Of a stretch of 64,000 nucleotides of DNA, positions 11,776-25,800 are shown one piece after another; within the stretch, counting starts at the first letter, position 1; each line of letters begins with the position of its first letter. The position numbers and the translations under genes were made by a program. The DNA comes from Pipra filicauda. Lineage: Eukaryota; Chordata; Aves; Passeriformes; Pipridae. The DNA lies in the NCBI RefSeq assembly GCF_003945595.2, contig NW_024104437.1:440563-504562 (forward strand), read 5' to 3'. The notes below the pieces were generated by a model that saw nothing but the letters and a program-made list of their open reading frames with translations, was not told the origin of the DNA and searched no databases.

Positions 11776-13267
11776 AAACCCAGAATAAGATTAATTTGGT
11801 TGTGCATATGAATTTGTTTTGCCTATTTGTTCATCCTTTTTAGGGTTTTCCTGCCCTTCCCCTAAGGTGTGAGGGGAGATTGGATTGAAATAGATAAATG
11901 TAGATGAACAAATGCATTTTTGTCTTTGAGTGCACAGTATCTGTTTTTTCTTAGAATTACTGACCCTCTCTGAAAATGGTTATCCTTGAGTCTTGACTAG
12001 AACACCTCACACTGACAGAGAGAATTGACCATTGTCAACAAAAGTTTGTAACCAGCTATCTCTGCACTTGAGAGGTCAGTGGGAGAGAACGTGTTTAACA
12101 AGCTGAGTGAGTGGCATGGAGGAAGACAGAGCATGGAGGGGAGCTGAGACCAGAGAGCTTGGAATAAAACTTCAAGAAGGAAAAGAAATCCAACAATTTA
12201 TAGAGAAACAGGAAAGGCAGTAAAAAGCAAAATTAGGAGAAATTAGGAAGATTAAAATGACTGAAGGCAGAAATAGGAATTCTTATGCACATCCTCAAGC
12301 TGTCATGGTAAAGAATATAAGCCCTACAGCTTTTCCTTAACTTCTCCATGGAAATAAAACAATTATCATGAAACTATTCTATTTTATTCTTCAAAGAAGT
12401 TACTTAAAAGCAGTTCCCCATTATGGAAAGACTTGACATCAAGAACAGTTATTGTCTCTCACAAGCCTTCTTTATGGTTACTGTTTAACTCAAAAGCCAG
12501 AAAACTGACACCCAGATGTCACCATGCTACCTTAACAGAAGTGGATGGTTTTGCCTTATCGGAGCTGAGGAGTAGGGAGAAAAATTTCTTTGAAAAGAAA
12601 AATAATTCTGAGCTGGATTGTGTCCTTTGGTCTGCACAATGAGAGTTAAACCAGTAAACTTTCCTTCCCCAGGTGGGAGAGGCTTTCAGGGCAGTAGGGT
12701 CCTTCACTTCCACCCCAGGCTCTACTCCTTACTCATGATGCTTATGCCATTCGTCTCTTGATCTCAAACATTAATGTCTCACATCATGATTTCCCCCCTT
12801 CAGAAGGACCCTGGCGTGTTATACTGGGCTCCTCTCCATCAGGGCTGTCTGGGGAGGGCTTGGTGTCAGGGTGTTTGCTGTGGCAAAAAGTCTTTATGCA
12901 GGTTTTCAGCATCCTGGTGAACCATAGGCTGTTGAGGAAGGAGAGGGTAGGAGGGTGAAGATGGAGAAACCAAATCATTGTGGCCTCTACATGGTGTCCC
13001 TACTCATGTGAAAAGGGAGAGAAGAAGCAGTATAAGAGAAATGGTCCATAATCCCTGCTGCTTCGTGGCATATTATTACATGAGACTAAGAGATAAAAGT
13101 GTGCTTTTTGATAGAAAGTCACTTTCTAGCACTTTGCCACTCAGGTTCTTTGAGCCTGAGCCTGAATGAAACCTGGCTAAATAAAGCTCTAAAGCATGTG
13201 CTTTATCTTAAAGTCCCCGAAGAAGAAGTGTCTTCACTCCTAAAACACATTAAAACTTTATTACAAG
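11776..13267. other. Unique non-coding sequence
   Basis: Nothing recognisable is seen. Open frames are all below 70 codons and overlap on both strands without protein-like composition. Confidence 0.5.
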
Positions 13268-13332
13268 CCATACTCTGATCTCAGGCACTGTGGTGTAAAT
13301 CTGCAATTACTCACTCAAAATCGGTGGTATTA
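13268..13332 (+). repeat. Relic of an ancient sauropsid interspersed repeat (copy A)
   Basis: The block contains TCTGATCTCA (13274-13283), then TGGTGTAAATCTG and a degenerate TTACTCACTCAAAATC stretch. This order matches an old repeat type I recall from turtle, crocodile and bird genomes, with consensus pieces like GATTCTGATCTC, GGTGTAAATC, GGAGTAACTCCA and GAAGTCAATGGAGT. A second, less decayed copy is at 63655-63752. The family name is not certain, and no target-site duplication is visible. Confidence 0.45.
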
Positions 13333-14741
13333 TCCTAGCAGTGGAAGAGAACAGGTTCACCCCTTCCTCCCAAGCAGAGGGATGAATTTGTTCCACATTG
13401 TTGGCACTGCAAAGTTCTCATGACATAGTGCTGGCACTTACTTTCATTTGGATGATTAGAATTAAGCATCACCTTCCTTTTGCAATTATACTAAATTTAG
13501 TTAAATCATTATCTTTTTAACCTTCTGTCTACACTGTAGAAAGCTTACTTTAGCTAAAACTCACCCTTTTTTATTTTTCTTTAAAATTCTATGCTTAGGA
13601 GTGTTTCCCAAAACATGGGAATGAATGGTCAAAACATGGAGAGCTAGTTGTCTCTGTAATGTTGCTACCAATGTTTTTCAGTTTTCACAATGAGAGATGC
13701 AGCAAATTTCAGGATGGCACAAGGTTTGTAATAATGACAAAATTGCTGGGCTTATCAGAGAAGAGGTGTAGATGATGGCTAATGAGGAGTCAATGTTGCA
13801 ATGTATATTAAAGTTAATATTTAGGATAGCGGCAGGTAAGACTGTAGGGCAAGAAGAGTAAGAAGGGGCCCATGTGTCAGAGGGCTGATAGAGCAGCTCT
13901 CAGAACCTGTTTCAGCCAGTACATTGCAGAGGTGCTGACCTGACCACATCTCACAGATGCAGGCAGCCTTGGCAAGAGACAAAGAGTAAATGTGCACAAG
14001 AGAGGTGAATAATTTTATTTGCTTAGACACTCTCCTTTTGCACCCCAGGTGGCAGTGTCAAACTGAGAGGATATTCCAGGAAATAATCAAAAGTTCATTT
14101 GTAGGACCATTAGTCCTAATCCTCTCATCATCCTTATTTTTTTACAGTAATATCATGCACTATTTTTAGTGATAGTTACTCCCTCTTTACTAGTCCTTCA
14201 CAAATAATTCCTTTTTCCCCTCATTAAGATGACTATTTACTTATTATTTTTCATGTCTGATGCAATATTTTCTACAGGTCTTGATCAGCATCATTTGTAC
14301 CCATTTATGAAGAGAAATTTATTGTCCACGTTAAAAGGGTCATGAACATGCAGTTCTACATTTGACATGATCTGTATCTGTACAAATGTATTCTACTGTT
14401 CCAAGAATTCAACATTCTTAATATAAAAGCAGATTGTACAAGGATTACTTTTTAAAAGTGTAAACCATGCAGTATTAAAGCACTCCAAGGTACTTATCCA
14501 TCCATAATGCAAAGAGAGACACTAAGACACATATACCTCTTAAATTAGAGTTTTGCACTCATTTTTTGCATAGTAAGGACCAAACCTGAAGACTTTATGT
14601 GTAGTAGGGGCAAAAATAATAAATTTCCCATTAATGAGAACCAAAACAGTGACCAGCCATTTACATTACCAGAGTCATAACACTGCATCACAGATTGCAT
14701 ACTTTTCTTTTAAATTAAAATACCTGTACCATTTTTTCAGA

Positions 14742-14870
14742 AGCGTAGAATCTAAAGAGACCTCTGAGCCATTGAATTCAGTCCCCCTATAGTCATGGGC
14801 AACTGTATCATATATTTTCCTGGATAAGCATATCAGTTTTTGTACACTAAATGTCTGGAGCACCAACTAT
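14742..14870 (-). repeat. Possible ancient CR1/LINE 3'-end relic
   Basis: On the plus strand the text runs AGAATCTAAAGAGACCTCTG, then GCCATTGAATTCAGTCCCCC and GTCATGGGCAACTGTATCAT. This resembles reversed 3' ends of old CR1-type LINEs, in which 'tagaatc...gacc...agtc' phrases recur. Divergence is high and I cannot fix boundaries or subfamily. Confidence 0.3.
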
Positions 14871-15800
14871 GTTCTCATCTGTTATCAACGTGTTTCATTG
14901 ATTTCAGTGCTGTGCTCTATTCACCAATTAACTAGGCATTTCACCTTCACTGACCCAAATACAGACATTTTGCAGAATAATCTCTCATCCAGCAGCCAGA
15001 TTTGCTGCTTTATACTCTTCCACCTGTCTAGCTGCATTGTGATCATATTTTTTCTCTTCTGAATTCCTTTCTTTTGTATTTGTTATGTTAGAGTCATAGT
15101 CATAATATTAAGTAATGGGTGATTTTTAGATGAGTCAGTCAATACAGGGGAGAATAATTTCTAATTTTTGTTTTTAAAATAAATTTATTTTAAAATTGTG
15201 TTCACAGTAGAGGTTGGTTTAACTTCTATTGCCACAGTACACACCCAGTTTGTGTCAAACAAACCTAATTTATTAACGCAAAGAAGCTTTGTCCTTAGTG
15301 CCTCAATCAAGTCATGTACTGCAGAAAAAAGTAGATCATTCAGCTGTTAAAAATGCTTGATGGTGAGACTTCCATTATGCCAAATCCTCCTCTGAACTCT
15401 TGGTTGTATCTGTGCTGCTGATGGATCAGATGGATCAGTGAAACAACTCTCATGTATAAACTTGATTGCTGTATATGCTGCACTCTCAGTTCAAATGTCT
15501 GACATTTCATTATGTTTAACCCATTTAACTATGATTTTTGCTGTGTTCTTCATTAAGTCTTACATGATTTTAACTTTAAAGGAGTAATGTCACACTCCTT
15601 TGATCACATCACTTTATTTTATTTTTTGTGCTTCCACATTTTAACATCATCTTAAGTCTATCTTCCTGTGACCTTGCTTGGTCCAGACTTTGAATAAAAA
15701 ATTTTCTTAGAAAATTAATACAGGTCATTCCTTCTACACTGTTTTGTTGTAGGGATCTCAAAAAAAAATCTGTAGTTGACAATTAAAATGAATGATCCAT

Positions 15801-15820
15801 GAGACTATTAGAATAGTCTC
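15801..15820. repeat. Perfect 9-bp inverted repeat, 2-base loop
   Basis: GAGACTATT at 15801-15809 is separated by AG from its exact reverse complement AATAGTCTC at 15812-15820. It is a near-perfect 20-bp palindrome that could extrude as a cruciform or bind a dimeric factor. No associated gene is seen. Confidence 0.8.
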
Positions 15821-15965
15821 TTGAGTACTGGAAAACAGCAATGAAGAAACAATTTTTTTTTTCTGTAGAGCACCCAACTCTTCATATTAATAGTCATCCT
15901 TTGATCTCCCCCTGGAGCTGACAAGATAGGAAGCTAATTGGTAATTTTCAGGGTTTACATCTTCT

Positions 15966-15982
15966 AAAAAAAAAAAAAAAAA
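15966..15982. repeat. Poly(A) tract, 17 bp
   Basis: An uninterrupted run of A followed by GGAGAGAG. No upstream retrotransposed body is recognisable. Confidence 0.8.
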
Positions 15983-17450
15983 GGAGAGAGACAATTGCAA
16001 AAGCATGTTTCACATCAATGGGGACTTGCCTAGTTAAAGATCCAGACAGGCAAAAAAACAAAATCTGGATTTCTAAACAGCAGTTTAGGTACTGTGCTAA
16101 CACAATCCTATGGTAAAAAATAGTATTTCCTGCTCTTAAAATTGTAGTTTGTGTCATAAATTGTATTACATGAACAAGCTATTCCTTGTGGGGGAGGATG
16201 CTTTTGTTTCTTGAATATTTGTTTTATCTGGTTCTTTAAAATACTGTTACCTTGGCCATTAAGAGCTGCTGTGACTCTGGGTCTCTAGACCCTTCTGTCA
16301 ATGGGAATTCAAACCACTTGGTTTACAGACAGCATTGCCTGCAGAGAAATTAGAGACTGAACTCAGTAGTGAAGTGGTAACTTCTAGTTATATTCACAAG
16401 TGTCTCTCAACTCTGAGATGTCACTTGAGAAAAAGCCACGTTGCAAAATGCTTTGAGATGCTGCTTTTGAAGTGACAAGAGGAGACTGACAGATGGGAGA
16501 GCGGGGTAATATCAGGTACAAAAGAAGCAAGAAATGGCCACATATGGACGACTGGGTGCTCTAGACTTTGATGAAAGAGATGAGTGACTTAGAAATACAT
16601 AAAAGCAGCTGCCAAGCTTTCATTGGCCACATCACTGAAGACAAAGTGAAAATCTATTTATTTAACTTTTGGTTGGAGAAGATATTTAGCTTCCTGAAAA
16701 ACTCTTTTTTTTTTTGTTCTGTGAGAAATGTTGTATGACCTGTAAAGAGATGACTGAGGAATAGAAGTACCACCACAGTGACCAGTGAATTCTTAATGAG
16801 AAATACATTTTCACATAAGAATTTCAAAACAGAGTATACCTCTGTAAAAGCTGCCATTTTGGTAAACACCCACAAGAAATTACTGGGAGATTTCTATAGC
16901 TGACATTAGGAATGTAAATTAAAAAGAAGTTTAAAAACTCTTCACACATGTAACATAAAGTAGGAGGAGTGTGTGCCATGCTTTTCATCCCATGTAGCTT
17001 ACTGAAAACATTAATATCCCAGGAACGAATTGGCTATTGGTTCTGACAGAACAAGTCACAGGAAAGAAATGTGATAAAATTACAAGAAACCAAGAGATAA
17101 CCATCCAAGGATTGTACACCTACATTCAAAACTAACAGAAACGAAAGAGATATAAAGTCACTCCAAGAAAAGCGTTAGGACCTGTGTCACAGCTTGTGGT
17201 AAATGGAGAAATAATGAAGAAAAATGTCATGCATTTGTTTAGAAAATAACAAAGAGATCGACAGAGTAGTAATTGCTAAAGGAAGGATATTATTATTTTT
17301 TCCCATTAACCTGATGATGGTGTTAGTACAGAAACCAAATCTGAAAAGAAAATATTGTTGTGAAAACAAAATCCAAGGTTGGTAAGCAACTGGAGGAAAA
17401 AGCAGAAAATTCCTACTGTTGATGGGCATTTCTAAACAAGCTGAAATCAG

Positions 17451-17465
17451 AAAAAAAAAAAAAAA
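17451..17465. repeat. Poly(A) tract, 15 bp
   Basis: An uninterrupted A run after AAATCAG. There is no recognisable retrotransposed body beside it. Confidence 0.8.
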
Positions 17466-18425
17466 GTAATTTGGAAATTACAAGGAAGGAAAGTAGTGGC
17501 TAGTGCTTTACGCTATGCTAACTTTGTGTAATTACCAAACCCTTAATGGGATTGCTCCACTATATGACCGTGCCAGCTGAAACAAAGCTTGATCCCAAAA
17601 GAGGCTGGAAAGAAATGGGAGTCACTGGGATAGCTCAGCTCATTGTTATTGTTGTTTTACATAGCGATTCTGATCTCATTAAGATTCATATAGTTAATGA
17701 AAAAAAGGCATACTTGGGAGTTTGAGAAAGACACTTTTATTTTTAACTTAATCTACATTAATGTAAAGCTTTCTGTGTTTACACTGTGAAAGTGCTGACA
17801 CAAGCTGAGAGCCTCTCATAAAGCAAGTTTATTTTTCAATACATCAAGTACAGAATGCACAAAAAAGCTTACAAAAGAGGAAAGCATATCTTGGAAAGAC
17901 AGAATATTCAAAATGCATTTTATTAGCCTAAAAAAGATGCTGTTTCCCATAAAAATATTTTATTTGTTTTTCCTTAAAGACAACCATAGCCTGTGACATA
18001 AATTTTATAACTCTATAGATACATCTTTTTGAGATTCATTGGGAAATGTCCAATATTCCTTCTCAAACCTTTCATATAAACTTAGCTAGAGGTTTTACTT
18101 AAAGCTAAAGCCTCTCATGAAGTATTAAGGCTGTCCCAGCTTTTCCCATTTCATTTCTTCAACCATGCAGTTGAAGAAATGAAAGTACTAATCCTTCTCA
18201 GCATGGCTTTTAGTTCCAGGCAGAACAGGAGTTCACAGAGCAGTTGGACTATCAGATTGCATCATGCCTGGGAGCCACATCCCATATTGCCATGGCAATG
18301 ACATACAACAGTTTCTCCGGGCTGTACCACCTCTACTGGGTAGCAACAACACAGGTTGACCAGTACATCTGATTCTGGAGTTTTTATAACCACATTTGGT
18401 AGAGATGAGTTGTGGAATCTGTGCA

Positions 18426-18452
<27 letters not shown>
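18426..18452. repeat. (TG)n microsatellite
   Basis: About 13 uninterrupted TG units. This is typical vertebrate dinucleotide repeat, with Z-DNA-forming potential and likely length polymorphism. Overlapping open frames merely translate it as Val-Cys and are not genes. Confidence 0.95.
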
Positions 18453-18456
<4 letters not shown>

Positions 18457-21400
18457 CCTGGCTAGTTGTATCGGTAAAAACCTGAGTTGCATGTGTTCAC
18501 ATAGGCTCTGTATAGCAATAAAACTCACTAGCTTTCCATATGTAGGTTATGCTACACTAAGTGCATCTTCCTAAATCTGGGAATTATAATGATCTAAAAT
18601 ATAACAATAAAATACAGATTAATGTCTGTGGCAAAGTTGAGGTTTTGACACAAGTCCTTTTGTTGTGTCCCTCACAGATGTGATTTGGCTGAGCTTTGTT
18701 GGGCTGAACAAGCTGTGACTTGGCTTTTTAAAGGCAAAGAGAGCACTGGAGATTGGACTGGGTTTCAGACAAGTTCTGAGTTTGTTTGGGCTTCTTTTTG
18801 ATACTGGTTTAGTCTATATCCATACCTAAGTCTCTAATGCCTTTGCTCTTTTGACTATGAAATACAGACATTGATAACAATGCCAGTCGTTCTATGCAAC
18901 ATGCTTAAAATTAGAGATTAAATACATGACTATGCATTTTTCCAAAGGATTTTCTTATCGATAATAAGAATTACAGCTTCTTATAGCTAAGATTTGATGT
19001 CTACCTTACATGAATAGTGATAAGCTCATTTTTAAGGGCTTATTGCTGAATATTCTATACACATCTTATTTTTGTCCACATCTTTCCTGAGAATGTTGGC
19101 ACTTCTGTCAGGTGCATAGCAAGTTCCATATATATATCCACCTTTGGATGTGCAAGTGTAAGGAGAAGAGAGCTTACTTATAACAAAATTGCTCTCAAAT
19201 TTCACAAGTTATCTTCTTCTCCATTGGAAGTTGTTGGAATATATATGTAAAATGGAAGAAAAGGATTACACTTCTCAAATATGCTCATCTTACGAGACTT
19301 GCTCTCCATTGATTTTTACTCAGGGTCTCTTTGACTCATGCTAACTTGATAACAAATACTGTCGCTTTGTAGGGAAAAAAAACTTCAGCTGTGTAGCTTT
19401 AAAACTGATGAAAGGTTTGTTTAAACACTGGGAGCATAATCAACTTACCTTAAAATCGTCTCTCTACTCGAGAGGAGCACGGTGTTGTCTCAGTTTGGGA
19501 GAATGAATGGTGCTGATGTGTCTGGTACTTTTTATAACACAGATAGTGCTTATTTAAAAAGCAACACATCAAAGTGATTCAATGCATTAATTGGATAAAA
19601 GGAAAAACAAGTAAGTCTCTAAATGAAGGGAACTTAATAAAGCTGGCAGATCTTTTGCAAATAGAAAAGTATTTTCTTTGTATATTGCAGATTTTTTCTG
19701 AAAGGAATTTTTTTCTTTGATTTAGCCTTGATTAAGTGTTTCAGGGGTAAAAAATCCAATTATGCCTAAACTCAATGTGTTGAAAATACTCAAAAGAGAA
19801 CTTAAAGCTAATTGATGTATCTGAATTCATGTTCAAAGTGAGGAATTACCTAACATATGTCTGTAAAGCATTGTACCAAGGTGTTCATTTCCTTGCAGCA
19901 TCTTTCTTCTTTCAAGATATTGCCCTCAAAAATTTAAATCAAAAAAAAGCAAATCTAGTATTGCAATTGTACGGATTGCTTTTCAGTCTGAAAGCAATCT
20001 GTCTGAAGAGTTCAAACCGCATGCTGAATTAGTGGATCAGAATTCTCTAGCACTCTTTCCTTGACTCCAATTAACTTGTTTTCTGACCTTGGGGAAAGTC
20101 ATTGGACATTTTTTTTGTCTGTGTATCAGTAATATAATGATAATGATGTTCCTGTAATGATGTTTAGGGTTATTTTTTTTTAAATGCATTTATGCATAAA
20201 GAGAGAAATGCTGTTACTAACTTTCCAACCTCTTTAAAATGAAAATCTCTAACTGGATGTTACTTTTTGCGTTTGTTGCTTTTTGCTCTGTTTCTGTTTG
20301 ATTATTGAAGTGTTGTTAATGTAGCTGCACCTTATCAAGGGCAAAGGTATAATTTTATGTTTCAGTGGCCTAAGAGGACAGACACCAACAGAAGAAACCA
20401 GGGAAGTAGTAATGAGTTTCCTATTGCTGTACTGGGGATGGCTGATGAGTTCATGTGCCTGAGAAAATTAAAGCAATTGTGAAAGCCAGTGGATGGTTTT
20501 GCATCTCCCTCCAAGCTTCATGAACATCGTATATCCACCAGACAAAAATGGCATGTTATTCCTCAGCCAATGCTACCAGTGCAGTATGTATTTACAATGG
20601 TCTTGTAAATATAGGTAGTTCAAAGGCAGTGTATGAAGGATATAGCAAAAGGCTCTGGGCATCTTTCCTTTGACATTTTGATTTGTGGATGAAGCCTGCT
20701 CTGCTAAAAGAATTTATTTTTATGTGAGATCTGTTTGGCTCTCGGTTTAGCACCAAAAACACTTGAAGTATGCTATTTTTTGATTTGGTGTTGGTATCAG
20801 TTCTTACACAAAGCTGTAAAGTGAATAAGCTTAAGAATAATTTGAACAGTTATTTCTAGTGTGTTAATTAGAATTGGGTTAAGTGAGGACAAACCCAGAC
20901 CATTAGACTTTAGAGTGACTGTTCCACTTAACCACAGACCGCTGGTCCACAAATCTTTTTTCTAGTCATATAATTGCTTTTCTTGATTTTTGGGTCATAT
21001 TGCTAGGATGTCTGATATGAAAGAAGTACACTGATGCTTACTCTGCTGACCTTTACATATATCAATGCTTTCAAAAGTGCATAAGAGAGGATATATGTGT
21101 ATAGACAGTACATAGCAACTCCCTCTTTAACTCATTGCCTTACATTCTGATGAATACATCCTCAGTGTCTCGGATATAGGTCAAATAAACAAATATAAGC
21201 AGATCTAAATATGATGTAATTAAATATATTTTGGGGGATTAGCTTCAGTTGCAACATTGTTAACTTCAACCATTCATCTTTTGTTCTTTAGTGATGAAAG
21301 TGAACTTTTCAGGCCCTTTTATCAGCTTTGCTGTGACATGCATTTCAAAGGAAATGCAATTTTGTCCATGCCTTACTCAACACTTGAGAGAATAAAGGGG

Positions 21401-22734
21401 AGATTTAGAAATTGTGAAAATGTATTATACAGAATGATTGTTAATTCCCTATCTGGTATGACTGGAATTTAGTCAACAGAAATGCAATGTGGCTTATAGA
21501 AGTTTTTGAAGTATGAAAGCTGTGATTAAAAGTAATTAAATATTAAAATGTTTAAAAAATAGCTATGAATCCTGATTCAATAGAAGGATATTTAAATATT
21601 GTTCTTAGATGAGGTATGTATTTTCTGAGTACCTGATGACTACTGATTCAAGTCTTATACCACTATTAAAATGACATCAGATAGTTTGGTTACAGAGCAG
21701 GTTCTGTCATCTTAATGTGTAGCAGTCTGCCTGTGTAAGCTGTATGAAAATGTGTTTCAGGTACATTAAAGGAAGAGCACTCCAAGAGTTAGAGGATCCC
21801 CCCCTTCTGAAGGTCCGTGCCAATGCACTGTACAAGGGTGAACTGGCAAAGTGTTGACATAATTTCACTTTCCCTATAACCTTTGGTAGTTGTTGCATTG
21901 TCTTAGACAGCAGACAAATGAGATCGTTGTCTATTTTGGAAAACAGTTCTCAACAGAAAAAATATATTTCTGTGCCCCTGGAAATCAGTAGTAAAACTTT
22001 AGCTGATTTCTGTAGAGTTGAGACTTACATACTCCTACAGATGCAGAACAGGACCAGGAGAAGCTGCAACATCAGCTGCAAAATATTAATCTTATGGATA
22101 TCCAGGAGCAGTCATACTTTGCCCACACCTAACATCTGTTGTCCAGAGAATTACATTGGTTTTTCCCAACCAGGAAACAGGCATGGCTTAGCCTTTTTGA
22201 GGTACCTATATGTTAGTGTTCAGCTACATGCATGGGGATAAACTGAGATGTAGAAGTATCCAGAAACACAAAGCAGGCAGGTCAGGGACATTGCTGTACT
22301 GCAGCCACAGACTTCTCACCAGTAAACAAACACTTTTTTTCAATTTCTCTACAGCTCAAGAACTGCAACAGAAGCCAGAAAATATACTGTCTGTTCCCAC
22401 TGATTTTCAAGCCTGCTGCTAATTGAGACATAGCACTAACTCTGTGATGCTGGTGTATGTGACAACTCACACCCATTTACTGTCTATTACTGTTATTCTT
22501 CCGGCTTTAGAAACTAAATCTGGCATCACATTTTACAGCTTGGGAACAGATCCTACAAGAAGTAAAGCACTAAGATGCAGTCAGAAGTGTCTAGTCACTA
22601 GTACCAGTCACCATGTCAGATCTCAAAGTGCCTGGATTGGTGTTTGACAGGAGCCTGTTTGTTAAGAGAAGGGAAATATTTGTTTTAAAAGAGAATGTCT
22701 TGGTAGTCGCCTATTAAAATAACAATTACAGCCT

Positions 22735-22830
22735 ATAGAATGGTAGTTCTGGAGGAACTCTGGAAATGTTTTGTTTGTCTTCTACTCATCCAGTGCAAAA
22801 AGATTGTTTAGATAATGATGTCTTGAGTTT
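22735..22830 (-). mobile_element. Possible degraded CR1 3'-end
   Basis: The plus strand reads TATAGAATGGTAG, TTCTGGAGGAACTCTGGAAA and CATCCAGTGCAAAA. This parallels the reversed CR1 3' end (tagaatggtt, gacctctggagg, catctagtccaa), as seen better at 55222-55384. Identity is low, so this is tentative. Confidence 0.3.
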
Positions 22831-25800
22831 ATTAAAGAGGCTTTTGCAAGGCTGACAGAACAGAAATCTGAACTTTCCTAAAAAGACACAAGCCGATCCT
22901 TCATTTTTGCCCATATAAAAATATTGCAGTGATAGCAAACATTTCAAAGACCAGGCATTTTAAAATCGCAGGGGATCACTTGAAGCATTGTTCAGGAGCC
23001 AGAACGTCCCTTCATTTCCCGGGATGCTGCTTCATTTTAGGTAGTAATTTAGAATATATCTGTACTGCAGAAGATAAATCAGCGTATCCTTTCAGTGTTA
23101 CCACTAACAAAACATGCACAAAAATGCCTATTTTAAGTGTGCTGGCACGTGAAACCTGTCCTTGCTGGCTCCTTGCTGCTGGGGTGAGATGAACTCTTGC
23201 TGCACTACCCAGGGCTGCAGTGGAGACAAGCAGGTGTTCAGCGTTCCCTCCTTGATTCTCCCCAAACCTGCCAGGATGACTTTGGCATCTCTAGTTGCTT
23301 ATTCCTGTGTTCTGGTATAGAAATTTCCTTCAACTTTCATAAATTGTAAATAATTTTTGACCCAACTCTGTTCTTGCAGCATTTATATACCACTTTCCAT
23401 CCTTCTGCCAGCTATCTGCAAGGCAGCTGTATCCACCGTGTTGGTCTGGTCTTGGTGATTAGGGAACTTCTTCCCTCCCTGTAAAGTCTGCTAAGTCAGA
23501 TAGTCCCACGCTCAGGGATCCACATGAGGCCCTGCCACAGTTTGCTACTATCTGAAATTAATATTTAAGCCTGACAACATATTCGAAGACCTGTGGTGTA
23601 GGCTTAGGACGATTCAGGCTTCAGAGCCAAACCTAAAACTTCCCCAGCATTTTCTCTCAAAAGCTAACTGGAAAAAAAATCCCACAAAATTTCTGTATTA
23701 ACCATCAACTTTGGAAAAGAGAAATCCACAATTTCTAATTCAGTGCTTATCCTAGGATATACTTTCTTTATTAAGAGGCTGAACTTTTGCCTGAAGTTCT
23801 GGTGCCTGACTCAGAGAAGCTGCATCTGCAGTAAACAGTAGCACTCACCACCTCAGTGTACCTGTAAAAAGCTGCTTAGAGAGAAACTATAAAGATTTAC
23901 CAGTAGAGAAAGGGAGGAGAGTATGAGAGCATAGAAAGGTCAACCCTGTCTGTTTAGGGCCAGACTCTTCATTTAGTGCACTGAGGGACGCTTCATGCTG
24001 GAGGGGAAGCTTTTCATGCAGTGTCGGTTTACATTCGGCCAGAGGAGGAAGGATTACCATCTCCTTTCCAGCAGTGTGGAAAGGAGGCCACCATCCCACT
24101 CATCTACAGGCATGTGGAAACAGTGGGGGAAATTAAACTCACAACAGCTCACACTGTTTCATGTGTGCAAGTTGGAGATGGTGATATCCAAAGCAAACAC
24201 TGCCTCCAACACTTTGGCTGCAGTGGCTCTGATAGACTGCAGTGAGGCTCAAATCAGCACTAACTGACAGCATTTTTACAGGCATTCAAGCATTCAGAAG
24301 GGACAAATGGCTGAGGAAATGGGTCTGCAGCCCTTGCAAAATCTTTCAGTGAATTTTTTTTAATATCTTTGGGAGTTCAGTTTCTGCAGACTGGCCAGAT
24401 ATGGCTGCAAAAGCACACTGGGCCATCAGCGGGCTTTCTTTGTATGCCTCAAATCTATCTAGCAACTCCAAACCAGTTTATGAACACAGCAAGCTTTACA
24501 CAGTCCATCCTTGCTGCTTTCTGGTACAGTCTGTCCACAAGACCGTCCAATAGGCTTCACACAATTTTCAGCCCATGACCCAATCTTCACACTCTGCTTC
24601 ATGGCCTTGAACACAGAGCACTCCCACAGCTGATATAGATATCTTATGGCTGCACAAAGGTCTTCACTCTCAAGATTGTCTATTGATTACCATTTGTGAG
24701 CCCTGAAATTCCCTCTATTGCTCTCCTGTGAATCACTCCAAGCTACTCTGAGAAATTTGCTGCTTTTTCTGCTCTCCCGATAAGTCACCACCTCCTTCTC
24801 ATAAGCTGGCAGCTGATTGAAACGGATATGAGATTTTCAAAGCATTGAAATAATATTTAGCACTCTAATTATATTTTTGTAGGTTCTAGTAATAATAATG
24901 TAATATTGATTCATCAGATCTCAGGCTGGAAAACTCAGCAAGTCAGCAAGATTGGGAAATGCAAAACGATTTTTAAAGGCACCCTGGTTTTTTACCCTGT
25001 AATGAAATACTGACTTAAAAATTGTGATTTTTGAGAAATAGTGAATATTTTTGCACGCTTTTCCCTAAATGAAAACTTTAAATAACAAGATATATATTTG
25101 TATATGATGGATTATGCTAGAGCAATGGGGTGAAAAAATGAAAGGGAAAAAAAATAGTTATAACAATTCATACTAAGTTAGAAAGAAGTCCCATCCCTTC
25201 TGGCATTATAAGGCGCCTATGGGATGATGGGGTGAACTCAGGGGTGAGCATGCAGTGCTAGAGAATAGAAGACTGAGGTGTGAATTGCTGACTTCTTTAC
25301 TGTATTTCTTTCTTTAGAATCCTTGCTAGAGTTTAAAATAATCTATCTTCCTGTGGCTGTTCCTGTTAAATTCATTAGCTATTCGTAGGCATGGAGATCT
25401 GTCGGGCAGGAAGGGCACTGGGCTAGAGGAAATTTGCTTTGGCCAGTGTGGCTGAGGATTCATGTAAGCTCTGTGGCTGAGGATATGATTCTGCTTAGTA
25501 ATGGACACATTCCTGAGGCTGCAAAACCTCAGAAACGGGTTGTTATTCTTTCCATTGCACACACATCTGTCCCCTCTCTGCTGGAGATACAGAGGCAGTC
25601 CTTGCACTGAACATCAGCTGCCAACCTAAGGTGCTTTGGAGATCCCAAGGACAGCTTAGCTTTAGGTATAAGACATAATCAAGAGGAAGAGGCCCCATGG
25701 AACAAGATCAACAAAAGGTCACAGAGAGAAAGGCCATTACATCCCTGTTTTAACAGCTGCCAGCTGCATGGGCCTGATGAAGAGTGCTCAATGTCTGGAG

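Noticed and set aside
11407..11776. Overlapping 73-90 codon frames at the first ERV
   Set aside because: They lie in GC-rich U5 and leader sequence of the LTR and do not resemble gag.
18262..18574. Frames with Thr-His or Val-Cys repeats
   Set aside because: They are translations of the TG dinucleotide repeat.
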